Of a stretch of 64,000 nucleotides of DNA, positions 25,756-35,263 are shown in pieces; positions within the stretch are counted from its first letter, which is position 1; the number at the start of each line of letters is the position of its first letter. The notes beneath the pieces are model-generated. The model ran no database searches, was not told where the DNA came from, and saw only the letters and a program-made list of their open reading frames with translations. Position numbers and translations under genes: made by a program. Source of the stretch: Podospora pseudoanserina (taxonomy: Eukaryota > Ascomycota > Sordariomycetes > Sordariales > Podosporaceae); contig NC_085924.1 of assembly GCF_035222485.1 (NCBI RefSeq), positions 2,356,001-2,420,000 on the forward strand, given 5' to 3'.

Positions 25756-26252
25756 TATAACGAACCCCTATCTAGAACCTCTAAAAGGGATACTAATCGA
25801 AGGCACTTCTAAATAATCGTAGCTCGGTGCAGCTAAATAGTGTATAACAAAATGTCTTAATATAAATACTAAATACCGTAAATACAAGCTTAAATTACAT
25901 ACTGCAGAACTATCTATCTATACCGGCCAGTTCCTCCGTATATATAGACCTCAGGACCGTAAGGTGCTTGCCCTGCTACGGCCCCGATCACTCCTAGCAT
26001 ATTGCATCCTGCGAAGTGCTCGTCGTGCTATCCCCCTAATCACTCCTAGCACATTGCATCCTGCGAAGTGCTCGTCGTGCTATCCCTCTGATCACTCCTA
26101 GCACATTGCATCCTGCAGAGTGCTCATGAGCCTTGGCGCCATAGCACTTCTGCTTACCCCCTGATTGGTCATCCCCTGACCTCCTTAACGATAGGTTAGG
26201 GGCGTCCTGCGCCCCACATGTGGCGCGGCCTGCTGTTGGGTTAACTGTGACA
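25756..26252 (-). repeat. 5' LTR of Gypsy copy B
   Basis: 497 bp, starting (plus strand) with mutated TATAACGAACCCC and ending CTGTGACA. It is followed directly by AGACC, and a TATATATA box lies near 25940. The outer part is GC-normal and the inner 150-200 bp RIP-mutated, the mirror image of the other LTR. Its length is nearly identical to that of the 3' LTR. Confidence 0.92.
25955..26122. repeat. 52-bp tandem repeat in LTR U3, three copies
   Basis: Unit of 52 bp beginning GTGCTCGTCGTGCTATCC and containing CACTCCTAGCACATTGCATC. There are two near-identical copies and one diverged first copy. The same array is at 18827-18990 (three copies) and about 14738-14850 (two copies). The position in U3 suggests enhancer-like promoter repeats. 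This is inference. Confidence 0.85.
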
Positions 26253-26350
26253 AGACCGCTTATATACATGACCCCTAAACCCCCGAATCCTCCGAGAGCC
26301 CCACTTCCTTACTCAAACCCTCAGGCCTGTGGCCGCACCCCAAACCAATA
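26253..26350 (-). repeat. Second LTR-like repeat family, right piece of the split copy
   Basis: Continuation of 18290-18620 after removal of copy B. Together they form the reverse complement of about 26967-27370. It ends CCGCACCCCAAACCAATA, matching TATTGGTTTGGGGTGCGG at the start of the inverted copy. Confidence 0.85.
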
Positions 26351-26384
26351 CGGACGATATTTATAAATTTAAATCTATATTCTC

Positions 26385-26600
26385 CACGGGAATCAAATCT
26401 AGAATTTCAATATAATAGCCGACGTACTATACATTATACTATAAAGGTTAAAAAAAAACATTAAATATAATTAATATTATACGTTTTAATTACTTTTTAA
26501 AGTAAAAGGTATACTATTCACGGTATTTAATATAGTAATAAAAGAAGGACCGGCTATATTAAAATCGAAAAAAAAGTTAGAAAATTAATTAAGGCTTAAA
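26385..26600. repeat. Diverged direct repeat, copy 1 (partner at 28131-28345)
   Basis: Both copies share CGGG(A/C)ATCAAATCTA, an ACGTACTATACATTATA core, an ATAATTA(A/G)TATTATACG-like core and a GACCGGCT(A/G)TATTAAA-like motif in the same order. Both are strongly AT-biased. The element type is unknown. Confidence 0.55.
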
Positions 26601-26966
26601 GTAAAGTTTAAAATGTAAAGAGACTACGGAACGGTATTTTAGGCAGCGTCCGGCTATATAGAAGTACCCGGTAAAAGGTAGGTAACGCCGTAGCGGTAAA
26701 CTACGCTGCGTAAATATCTTCCTAAGTATTCCGCGTAAAAAAATAGTTTTTATAAATATACAGGGAATAGTATATTTATTTTATTTAACCAAATTTAATA
26801 ATTAATTATAAAAGTTAGTTTTTAAGTTTTACCTTTTACGTTTAAACTTATTTTACTTTTTTATTATTTAGGTTATTATTAAATGGTAAATTATAATATT
26901 GAAAAAAAGGAAAAAGGTTTACAGGTAAAATTAATATTAAATCTATTGTATAAAATTTTATAATAT

Positions 26967-27370
26967 TGGTTTGGGGTGCGGCCACAGGCCTGAGGGTCTG
27001 CGTAAGGAAGTGGAGCTCTCGGGAGATTCGGGAGGTTCAAGGGTCATGTATATAAGCGGTCTGCTTCGGACATTCTATTTTAGACAGGACATCGACTTTT
27101 ATTTCTTTATATTTTTGTGCTTTACACGCGTACAGGCAATTCTGGCCCTCTAATCAGGCCGACCAGGTGCTTATTATGTGGTCTGCAAGCCCATAAAGTC
27201 TTTTCTTTGTCCTACGTGGAGTGCGGCCTGCAAGCGAGCTACTGTCACACAGGTGTCTTTATTCAGAGACCCTGTTAAGGGTATATTTGTAGTATTGTGG
27301 TTAGTTAATATGTTTTCTTACTATTTTAATATATATATTCGAAGTAGCCTAAAAACCTAAAGATTATAAT
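26967..27370 (+). repeat. Second LTR-like repeat family, uninterrupted inverted copy
   Basis: Inverted relative to 18290-18620/26253-26350 and mostly free of RIP between 26967 and 27250. It contains the empty insertion site of copy B: GGTCT at 27058-27062 occurs once where the other copy has the 7.6-kb element and a duplicated AGACC. Two short open frames here are not credible genes. Confidence 0.85.
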
Positions 27371-27593
27371 ATAAAAAATTCTAGAAGTAAAATAGATAAA
27401 GTATAATATTACGGTAAAACTATAATAAAAGATTTGTAAAGTAAAGAAAAAAATTATTTTATTTTATAATAATATTTTTATATATAATTAAATATAAAAA
27501 TAGTAAAGAAAAGTAAAAAGGAAAACTATGTATTATTATTAATAGTAAAAGAAAATTAAGCCGTAAGGGCTTTAGTCTAAAGAAAAAATATTA

Positions 27594-27917
27594 TATTACG
27601 GTTTTAGGAAATAATAGGGTTACGGAAGTTAATTAATATTAAATTAGGCGATCGAGCAAGGCTTATAGTTTAATTAAAAGCAACGGACTAATAAAATAGG
27701 GACCGGGGATTCCGGCGGAGTTTACCGTTTACAGTTTAATATTAATTAATTATAAATAGACCGAAAACTATTTATAAGTTAATAGTTTACAGTCTTAAAG
27801 TCTATATATATAAAGAAATTAATTAAAATAGATAAACAGTTTTAGAATATATAATTTAAACTTATATTTACGGTATTTTATATTTATATTTAAATATTCT
27901 ATTATATATTATTTAAA
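27594..27917 (+). repeat. Truncated LTR (GGTTCTAGG-type U3)
   Basis: Starts in mutated TATTACGGTTTTAGG, preceded by the internal 3'-end sequence AGCCGTAAGGGCT and a purine tract. It keeps the TATATATA box near 27805 and part of R, then breaks off before the conserved GGTTCGTCACA end. It is heavily RIP-mutated. Confidence 0.7.
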
Positions 27918-28130
27918 AACTTGGATAAAAATCGAACTTACGTTTTTAATATAGAAATTAATATATCATATATTATATTCTTAAACTAATAAGTATAAAT
28001 AAATTTAAATTTAATAAATATTATATGTTTTGTTATTATAAAAAGATTTGATAATATAGTATTAATGGGAAACTAAAAGTATATTTATATTTAAAAAAAC
28101 CTATTAAATCTTTTTAATTATAAGAGAACC

Positions 28131-28345
28131 ACAACGGGCATCAAATCTATACCTTAGATATAATAATTAACGTACTATACATTATAAAGTTAGAAAATAT
28201 AACGGAATCTAAATATAATTAGTATTATGCGTTTTAATTATTTAGAAAAGTAAAAAGCATATTACCGGCGGTACTTTACAGGGTTAAGAAAGAAAAACCG
28301 GCTGTATTAAAGTCTAAAGAAATGTCGGAAAGTTAATTAAAGCTT
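28131..28345. repeat. Diverged direct repeat, copy 2 (partner at 26385-26600)
   Basis: Same order of shared motifs as copy 1, on the same strand, about 1.75 kb downstream. AT-biased, no coding potential. Confidence 0.55.
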
Positions 28346-28956
28346 AAGAAAGGATCTAAAAAAAAGAAGTCGGATAGGATAATAATAAAGGATTTCATTA
28401 CGGAACAGTCCTATAAGGTAGTAAAATAAGTAAATTACTTTTCATATTTAATTTTTTAAAAGTTTTTTACGTTATTTAAATTATAGAAGATAATATAAAT
28501 TCTTTTATTAAACTAAAGTTATTTTCATTTACGTAAACGGATCACTTTTATTATTAAAGTAAATAAATTTGACTTTTAGTTTTTCTATATCGAAATCAAA
28601 ACGGTTGTAATAAATTACGATTTTACGGAGGTTAAAAGCGGATAAACCGCCGGTTTTATAAAAAGAATTAATAAAAAAATATTCAAAAAATAATAAAAAA
28701 AAATCGGGAAAAAAAGTTCCTAAAGAAATAAACGATATTTATAATAAGTATAAAAAATAATTATAGTAGTAAAATTACGTAAGACGATATTAAATATGGT
28801 ATTACAATAAATAATTTTAAAATAAATAAACTTTAAGCGTTTAAAAATCTAATTAAAAATATAATAAAAATAAAATAAAGAAAAATTTTTTTACTATAAT
28901 TAATAATAGAAAAGGAAATTAGGCCGTAAGGACTTCGGCTTAAAAAAGGAGTATTA

Positions 28957-29389
28957 TATTACGATTTAAAAGAGTAAAATTGCCTGGAGTAATAAAACTA
29001 AAGTAACGGATAAGTAAAGCCTATAGAGCAGGAAATAATATAAGCTAGAAAATCTAGGATTTAGAAAATAGATCTATAGATCTAGGGATGAAAGCTAGAT
29101 CTATAGATATAAAGTTTGAAAGCTAGATTTAGAAAGATCTAAGGATTAGAAGATAGATCTAGGTACGGAGGTACTTTGGAGTTAAGATCTATATATATTG
29201 AGGAACTGGCTAGTGTAGATAGACAGTTCCGCAATATATAATAATTATAAGTTATAATCGTTGGTATTTAGACTATTGTGATCAAGATAAGCCATTGTTG
29301 TACACTGTTTAGCTATATCGAATCAAGATTATTCAGAAGTGCCTTCAATTTGTATCCCTTTCAGAGGTTCTGAATAGGGGTTCGTCACA
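28957..29389 (+). repeat. LTR at the right edge of the island
   Basis: 433 bp, beginning in mutated TATTACGATTT and ending intact GGTTCGTCACA. The upstream 28905-28956 carries the same internal 3'-end motif (GGCCGTAAGGACTTCGGC) and a purine tract, so this is a 3' LTR. Its U3 holds an imperfect array of AGATCT/CTAGATCTATAG motifs at about 29040-29165. The right half is not RIP-mutated. Confidence 0.8.
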
Positions 29390-30320
29390 CTTTAGCAGCT
29401 TTAATAAATTTTGTTAGAGTTCTATATAGGTTAAATATTAATAAAATATATGGAACTATCTATATATAAATCTTTTATAGTTTTCACGTCTATAAAAAAT
29501 CTGATGTCTAGTATAGACCTATTTTACCTACATTTATAGACTTTTTTATATTAGAAAACTTTAGCCCTAGTTCGAAGATATAGGGTGGAGACTTATTCTG
29601 GATGTGGTTAGCATGCCAACCTTCGGGAGAAAACTATGCTGGCGCGCAGCCGGGCTCGTCGCAACGGCTCACGGTGCCATAGTTCGCCGCAATGGACAGG
29701 AAACCCCGGCTCGTTGAAGGAGCTAAGGGCGCTCTCCTGGGGATCGTGGACGTTGAATCAGACGTTGAATCAAATCTAAATTCTCGCCAGAAAGACCGGA
29801 CAATTCCAGCTTCTCGAGAATTTTCAACGCCGTTTGTCCATCCTGTCCTGCCCTGCGTTCGCCGCGGCCGTTGCTGGAATCAATCCGACACGGCAGAACA
29901 AAGACGGGAGTGGGGTAGCTTTTCGCAGTTGCGCCCACAGCGGTTCGATCGGCGTCAGCTTTGCTCCCTTTTGGCCACTGATTGTGATGGAAGAGACGGT
30001 ACTGTCTTCAACTTCATCCGTTTGCCAGCTTCTTTGCCCATTGTACTCGCTCTTTTCTTGTCGCATCCAGCGTTCAGCATCACTAGCCCGGCCCCCCTTT
30101 ACAGTGCTGTCACGTAGCACCAGCAACTTCCCCGGCAAATCTGTCGATAGATCAGAATCATCGTCCCATCTCGAAACACCTCTCTTTATAACACCTGTTC
30201 GCATCCGCATAGCCGCCGAGATCTCCGAGTCCAGTCTTCCTGTTGGCCTCCTATCTCTGCGTCATGCCCGCAGCTCTTCAATCCACACGATTATGATTTA
30301 CGACCTAGATTGAATGAACA
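29390..30320. other. Right flank of the island and 5' region of INP1
   Basis: GC content returns to genic values at about 29590. The part after 29690 is pyrimidine-rich leader or promoter of the next gene. Overlapping open frames lack support. Confidence 0.55.
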
Positions 30321-32441
30321 ATGGACTCCTCGCGAACACGGGGAGTATCTTTCACGGCTCCGCGCCGCGTCTTTACGGCATCAGTCCACCAGCCTGCGGT
30401 AGTGCCCCCGCGGCCATCTTCCTCCTCCTCCGCTTCGCAACCCACCGGCGGTCTCGTCGATACTCTTTACGACCATTCTAATGTGAAAATCGTTTCCTTC
30501 TCGGCAGGATCCCAGTTCCTTGCCATTGGCTCCAAAGGCACGGGTCCCGACATTGAGCCTGGCTCGCTATCTTGGTCCTCACAGTTAGAGCGGACCATTG
30601 CAGTCGGTACGTGAGACACAACATCTGCCGTGGCAACTGAACTCTAATTCCTCATATTTACAGGACCTTTCCGCATTTACCGCGCCCCTGGATCAGTCGC
30701 ATTCCTGAGCTGCGGCTCTGCATTACAACCCATTTTGAAGAAGAGTCAGGTCTGGTGCGTGGACGAAGAATCCAGCAAGTTCGTACTACAGATACGACGC
30801 CCCCAGTATTGGCGGATTGAAGTACCAGTGAAGGATCCCGAGGACCAGCGACGAGCCGAAGTATTGCGAGAGGTCTTTGACCAGATTCTGCAGTTTGAAA
30901 AGACTCCGTGTCCTTTCGCGAGGTCTTTCACCGTTGACCTTCCAGAAAGCGCTCCTGTCAAGTTGAAGCCATGGACACCAGCGCGGAGATCCAGTGCCTG
31001 TCTCCCTGTGCGACCGTCTACGCCAGTCGAGATTGCGCATATTCATCGGGGTCCACCACGGGGGTCGATTTGCCTTGGCGACCTGTCATTGAGTGAACAA
31101 GGCAAATACTTGGATTCGACACTGGAAGAAAACCCAAGAGAACACAAGGCAAAATCCCAGGCTCATGAGGGCTCGCCTGTAGGAGAGGCGAGTGGAAATG
31201 CGTTGCGCCCATCACCCCTTGAGATTAAGAAGACTGAAGAAAAGGGGCCTGTCACCCCTCCACAGCTCACAGTGGTCACGCCGCCCCCTTCAAATCCCAA
31301 AAAGACGAGGACTCCACGAGAAGTATCACCCAAGAGTGCCAGCTTTCAGTCACCAGAAAATTCTCAGGATTCCTTTCGCAGTCCAGATTCATGGGCTTCA
31401 CACTCTCTACCTTTGTCGCCACCCCTGTCCAGCCCAGGGTCCCCTCGAAGCTCTCTACCCTTCAGAACTAGCCTCCAAAACTCATGCCTTGATACCCCTA
31501 CAACACCCGTTGTAGCACCTAGCAACAACCTTACCACAGCCGCCAAGGCATCACAGTCATGGAGTATCTCCACCTCCGAATCCGGAAGGACGGAGAACAG
31601 CGAGGAAGCCACTCTATCCTCCTCCATCTCTGAATTGGAATGTTCCCCAAAGTCCAAGGCCCCAGCGCCAAGACAACAGTCTATTCCTTCCATTATCCAC
31701 TCGGTCCCAGAAGAAGCCATCGAAGACGAGCCAGAGTACGAGTCCTTCCCCACAGCGTTCACCACACCAACTCCTACCATTTCCATCTCGCCATCTCCTT
31801 CCTCGACGACGATCACCACGCCCACCCAACAGCAACGCCGTCCGGGTATCCGCCGGGCTACTACTTCATCTTCGCTAGCCCCCGACCGTAGGGCGTTGTC
31901 TCCTCTCCCCCCTGCAGCGGACCTCTTCACCCCACGCAGCACACTCACATCTTCCCCACCTTCCAACCGCCAGATGCGCAGTCTGCCGATGATGGTGGTG
32001 CAAAAGACGTGCGAGATTCTGATGTCACCTCCCTCTCACCTTATCAGTCTGATGCTGAAGATTGCGGCGAGGATCTTGGCAGGGGAGTGGAAGGGGTTGA
32101 TATTTGGGTGGGGGGAGAAGGGGGAGAGGTTGGAAGTGGAGTGGGATTGGAGTGATGACGACATCAGTCCTCAGCAGCAGCAGAGAAAGAAGACGACGGG
32201 GACAAGGGCGAGAGGGTGGTCGACGCTTAAGGTTAATAATAGTAATGGTAATAATGCGAATGAGAGGGTGGATGACTGGTGGTTGAAGAGGAAGAAGAGT
32301 AGGGATCGGATGGCGGGGACTTTCCCGGAGAGTGATGATGATGAGGAGGAGGGGGTTGATCCTCTCGAGGTTAAGAACAGGAAGGTGAAGGCGTTGAGTG
32401 GTGGGGAGGATGAGGATGCGATGAGCTCGGGGGTGGATTAG
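30321..32441 (+). CDS. INP1: Inheritance of peroxisomes protein 1 (Inp1), two exons
   Basis: Peripheral peroxisomal protein that in yeast tethers peroxisomes to the ER/cell cortex through Pex3 so that the mother cell retains them. Exons are 30321-30606 and 30664-32441 (2064 nt, 687 aa), with a GTACGT donor and TTTACAG acceptor. The conserved N-terminal Inp1 domain spans the splice: TIAVG|PFRIYRAPGSVAFLSCGSAL at about 92-115. After it come ILKKSQVWCVDEESSKFVLQ and RRPQYWRIEVPV, then ILQFEKTPCPFARSF at about 185-200. The rest is Ser/Pro-rich and disordered (about 215-540), then a short hydrophobic segment near PSHLISLMLKIAARILAGEW and an acidic, basic-patched tail. The start is ACAATGG. Confidence 0.93.
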
Positions 32442-33190
32442 AGGCTTTACCCCCGGTTTGTTGTTGGATCATCATCATCTCCTGAGCTGTCGTCGCCTAC
32501 GAGGAGGAAGAGGAGGGGGGTTTTTGAGGCGTTGAGGGAGGTGGGGGTTTTACTTGGGACTGGGGGGTGCTGGTGGGGGTTTCTTTTTGATGGGTTGGTT
32601 TGGATTTGTATGATTATTTTTTTTTTTTGGGGTAGGAAGAATCACAGGCTTCGTCAAGGTATTATGGGAGTACGGATCATGAAATGATACCTGGACAATT
32701 GGGACAAGGGATATGATGGGGGTATGGATGGATTGGGTGGATTGAGAGTACCATACATGCTATGAAGTATAAGCCGGACAGAGAGAGTTTGCTTGGTAAT
32801 TTTGTGTATGAGATAATCAGAGAATGGTAGGGGCGTTTGTTGGATAGGTGTGGTGCTTTTTGGGATTTGTATATGTATACGTAGAGTGAATATCCCTTGT
32901 TTAAGTACGCTCCTGGGAGATGGATGGGTGGATTGGACGGGGTTTTCAGGCACGGCGGGAGAGAGAGGCAGAGAATGCACCACAAGCATTTATTAACATC
33001 ATGATTTATTTTAAACCCAAGGTTCTTTTCATTGAATTCTTGGTTAATCTCTTTGAGCGACGCTAATACTCTCCTCCTCCCATCCCCAGCCTGTTTGCTA
33101 ATGCATGCGTGCTTGTGTACAAATATATAAAATTGTTACAACCCCCCTTTTCTCCCTTAGGTAGGTCGTTTGATACGAAAGAGGCACAAT
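32442..33190. other. Convergent 3' regions of INP1 and OTU1
   Basis: Non-coding, G/T-rich with a T tract (about 32618-32630). It should hold both 3' UTRs. No gene is seen. Confidence 0.55.
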
Positions 33191-34193
33191 CTACTGAATC
33201 GTCATCTCGCCAAACTCCTTGTGTCCCGTCTCCTTCTGGTGCACACCCGCCTCCTTCATCCCCTTGCCGATCCACTGGCACACTTCGCACTTGATGACGA
33301 AATCGGTTGTGTCAGTGTAGTAGTGCATCCTCTGGAGTTGCGCAGCGAGCTGCCTCGCCTTTGTGAGTACCTCCTCGTCTTGCGTGTCCCATTTTGTTAC
33401 ATCGCAGTCCACAGGGTAGGAGAGGTCAAGGGCAAAGGCGATGCGATCGTAGTGGATGCCGCTGTAGAGAATGATTATGCGGGTCTCTTTGCCTTCGCCA
33501 AAGCGGTCGACTCGGAGGGACTTGACATCGATGGAGGAAATCTCAATGTCGTAAATGTCGGAGAGGATGGAGAGCTCGATGGCGCCACCCCAGGTGTCCT
33601 TTTCCATGAGGTGGGAGCAATACTTCTGTGGAGGCGAGCCCAGGATGGCAGCGGTGTATTTTTCTGGGTGGGTGAGGATGTACTCGGTGATTTGGGCGCG
33701 AAGGCGAGTGGATGGGTTGTCGATGGAAAGGGCGCCTCCTACTGCGGTGAACATGCAGCTGTTGTCGTCGGGCATTACTCTTAGGACTGTGGTGCGTTAG
33801 CAGAGTTGGGAAGGTGGAGGGAGAAAGAGGCGTACCTATGTAACCGCCTCGGGAGGTCCACTCGAGGGATGTCTCATCGGGTTCTATCCCTTTAGGGACA
33901 AACGCTGGCTTGGTTGGCTTCGCTGGCTTGGCTGGCTCTGGAGCTGGAGCAGGTGTGGTATCGATGGGTGCGACGACGATTGTCTCCCCACGGAGCTTCA
34001 GGTCTTTTATACTTGAGCTTTGTGAAGAGAGACTAATGTCCAGGTTCTTGAGTGGGTAGCCGTATTTCAGGCTGAACCTCTCAAGCTCGGTCTTTGATTT
34101 GATGAGCGCCACAAGGTCGGAGAGGGTCGACTCGTCCTCAACCTGGATTCGAGATTGCCCATTAGGGGCTCGGAGGGCGATTTGAATCATCAT
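33191..34193 (-). CDS. OTU1: Ubiquitin thioesterase OTU1 (YOD1-like), two exons
   Basis: Deubiquitinase of the OTU family that works with Cdc48/p97, for example in ER-associated degradation. Exons in transcript order: 34193-33836 and 33786-33191 (954 nt, 317 aa). Domains: N-terminal UBX-like region (about 1-80, IQIALRAPNGQSRIQVEDES...), Pro/Ala/Lys linker (about 82-105), OTU domain (about 118-260), C-terminal C2H2 zinc finger (CEVCQWIGKG...HQKETGH). Catalytic residues visible: Asp127 and Cys130 in MPDDNSCMF, His231 in GIHYD. The length and domain order are those of Otu1. The intron between Gly and Val joins RGGYIG to VLRVMPDDNSC. Confidence 0.96.
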
Positions 34194-35263
34194 CTTGTGA
34201 GAGTGTGGTACAGGTTGAGGCCGAGGAAGGTATGAGTTGCCAGCTCTTGAAGAGGTTGTTGCTTGAGAAGGTTGAGAACGGAAATTACGCCAGACAAGTC
34301 AAATATATATCCCGACACCATGAGAGTAAGAGCCCCACAGTATCTGATTTGAAGTTATTGCCCCAAAGAAAGAAGTGAGTTGTGAGGCTCTTATCGCAGA
34401 TCGTCTGAACCTTTGCGAGATGAAGAGATGACCTGGGGGAACATGTTAGTCTAGGTTCTTATCTGCGTTCTTTGAAGAGATGACACGATATTAGACGAGG
34501 GGAGTGACGCACCTGTCAAGCAAGCCAGGGGCAAATCAGGAGCAATGAGTCTTGTGCCGTCGATTTTTTTTGACTTGGTAAACAAAAGCTTGCTATGAGT
34601 CTGGTACCAAAGGAAACTGCCCGATTCGGAGCTCTCGTCTGGTTGGGCGTGAGGTGTGAGCCGACGTCACAGCGGCAGTTGTTATCGATGCGGATGGGAG
34701 GTGGGTGTTAGCGATCGACTTGGGATGTCTTGTGAGCACTGTCTCAGAGCAAGAGATATAAGTGATAAAAAAAATGCTTCAAGAGCAGGTAAAGCCGCTG
34801 CGACTAGTAAAGACCGAAAGACAAACTTTTAACAACAGCGCCTGTTGGAGTCTCTCGTGATCCAACGCTACAGCCTTGTGTATGGGCTTCCCAATGTCGT
34901 AAGCTACCAGCTGCCTCGGGGCGTCACACGGGCCAGGGGCACCTTGGTGGGCAATATGCTTATATCCGATATGGGGAGAGTAGGGGTCCGTGCGCCAACC
35001 AAGAACAACGCGCTAGCTGCAAGGCCGGCCACAGCGACATCTCTGGGCAGGTGTCTCTCAGCTGTGGAGAAAGTCGCGACGGGACTTGACTCGGTTCAAC
35101 ACTGGCATACAGGCACATCTGGGCACAGAGCTCCCTCTCACTGGTCACTGGTCACTGGTCACTGGCACGGTCATTGGCACTTGTGGCTCCAGCCGGTTGA
35201 GGTACCCCCATCGAAACAGTGTCTTGGAAACCCTGCTCCTCCAAGTTCGTGTACCGGAGTACG
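34194..35263. other. Divergent promoter region OTU1 / RSC1-2
   Basis: 1.07 kb between two divergent genes. It contains a TCACTGG tandem repeat (about 35139-35166). A long frame starting at 34845 is out of frame with the RSC protein and not supported. The frame leading into the RSC gene begins upstream, but its first ATG is at 35264. Confidence 0.55.

Larger units (their letters stand above)
18621..26252 (-). mobile_element. Complete Ty3/Gypsy chromovirus copy B, RIP-inactivated
   Basis: 7632 bp flanked by AGACC (18616-18620 and 26253-26257). LTRs are 25756-26252 (5') and 18621-19116 (3'). Domains, read on the minus strand in order: Gag 25740 to about 24800; zinc knuckle about 24780-24731, where the spacing C-x2-C-x4-H-x4-C is preserved but all four ligands read as Tyr; reverse transcriptase about 22700-22330 with recognisable YIDYR-, FGLTNTP- and YLDN (from YLDD) motifs; integrase core about 21060-20830 (KYDSILIIVNKFTK, then IDRDIKF); chromodomain about 20160-20060 (KYLV...LGYP...NSWEL). 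The order RT-IN-chromodomain defines a chromovirus. Many stops (CAG/TGG to TAG/TAA) and D-to-N changes fit RIP. About 900 bp between the chromodomain and the 3' LTR hold a possible antisense reading frame. Confidence 0.93.
12499..29389. repeat. AT-rich RIP-mutated island of nested LTR retrotransposons
   Basis: A 17-kb block with abrupt loss of GC, dense TpA, and almost no CpA/TpG outside a few segments. It has no intact open frame over about 80 codons. These are the expected products of C-to-T transitions by repeat-induced point mutation on both strands. Short GC-normal islands remain (14302-14684, 18360-18900, 25950-26350, 26967-27250, 29200-29389), all of them LTR or LTR-like sequence. The components are listed individually. 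Confidence 0.93.

Noticed and set aside
26385-26446. Minus-strand sequence with a B-box-like GATTTGATTCCCG and an A-box-like TAGTATAATG, suggesting a tRNA-derived SINE; similar look at 28131, 27945 and 18190
   Set aside because: The T-arm and acceptor do not pair even after undoing likely RIP changes, so I list only the direct repeat and not a tRNA or SINE.
26971-27360. Two about 60-codon frames inside the repeat island
   Set aside because: They sit in the LTR-like repeat and have no coding support.
12499-29389. Centromere core or unusual AT-rich origin as explanation of the AT block
   Set aside because: The AT bias is explained by transitions in identifiable retrotransposon copies; no satellite array is present.
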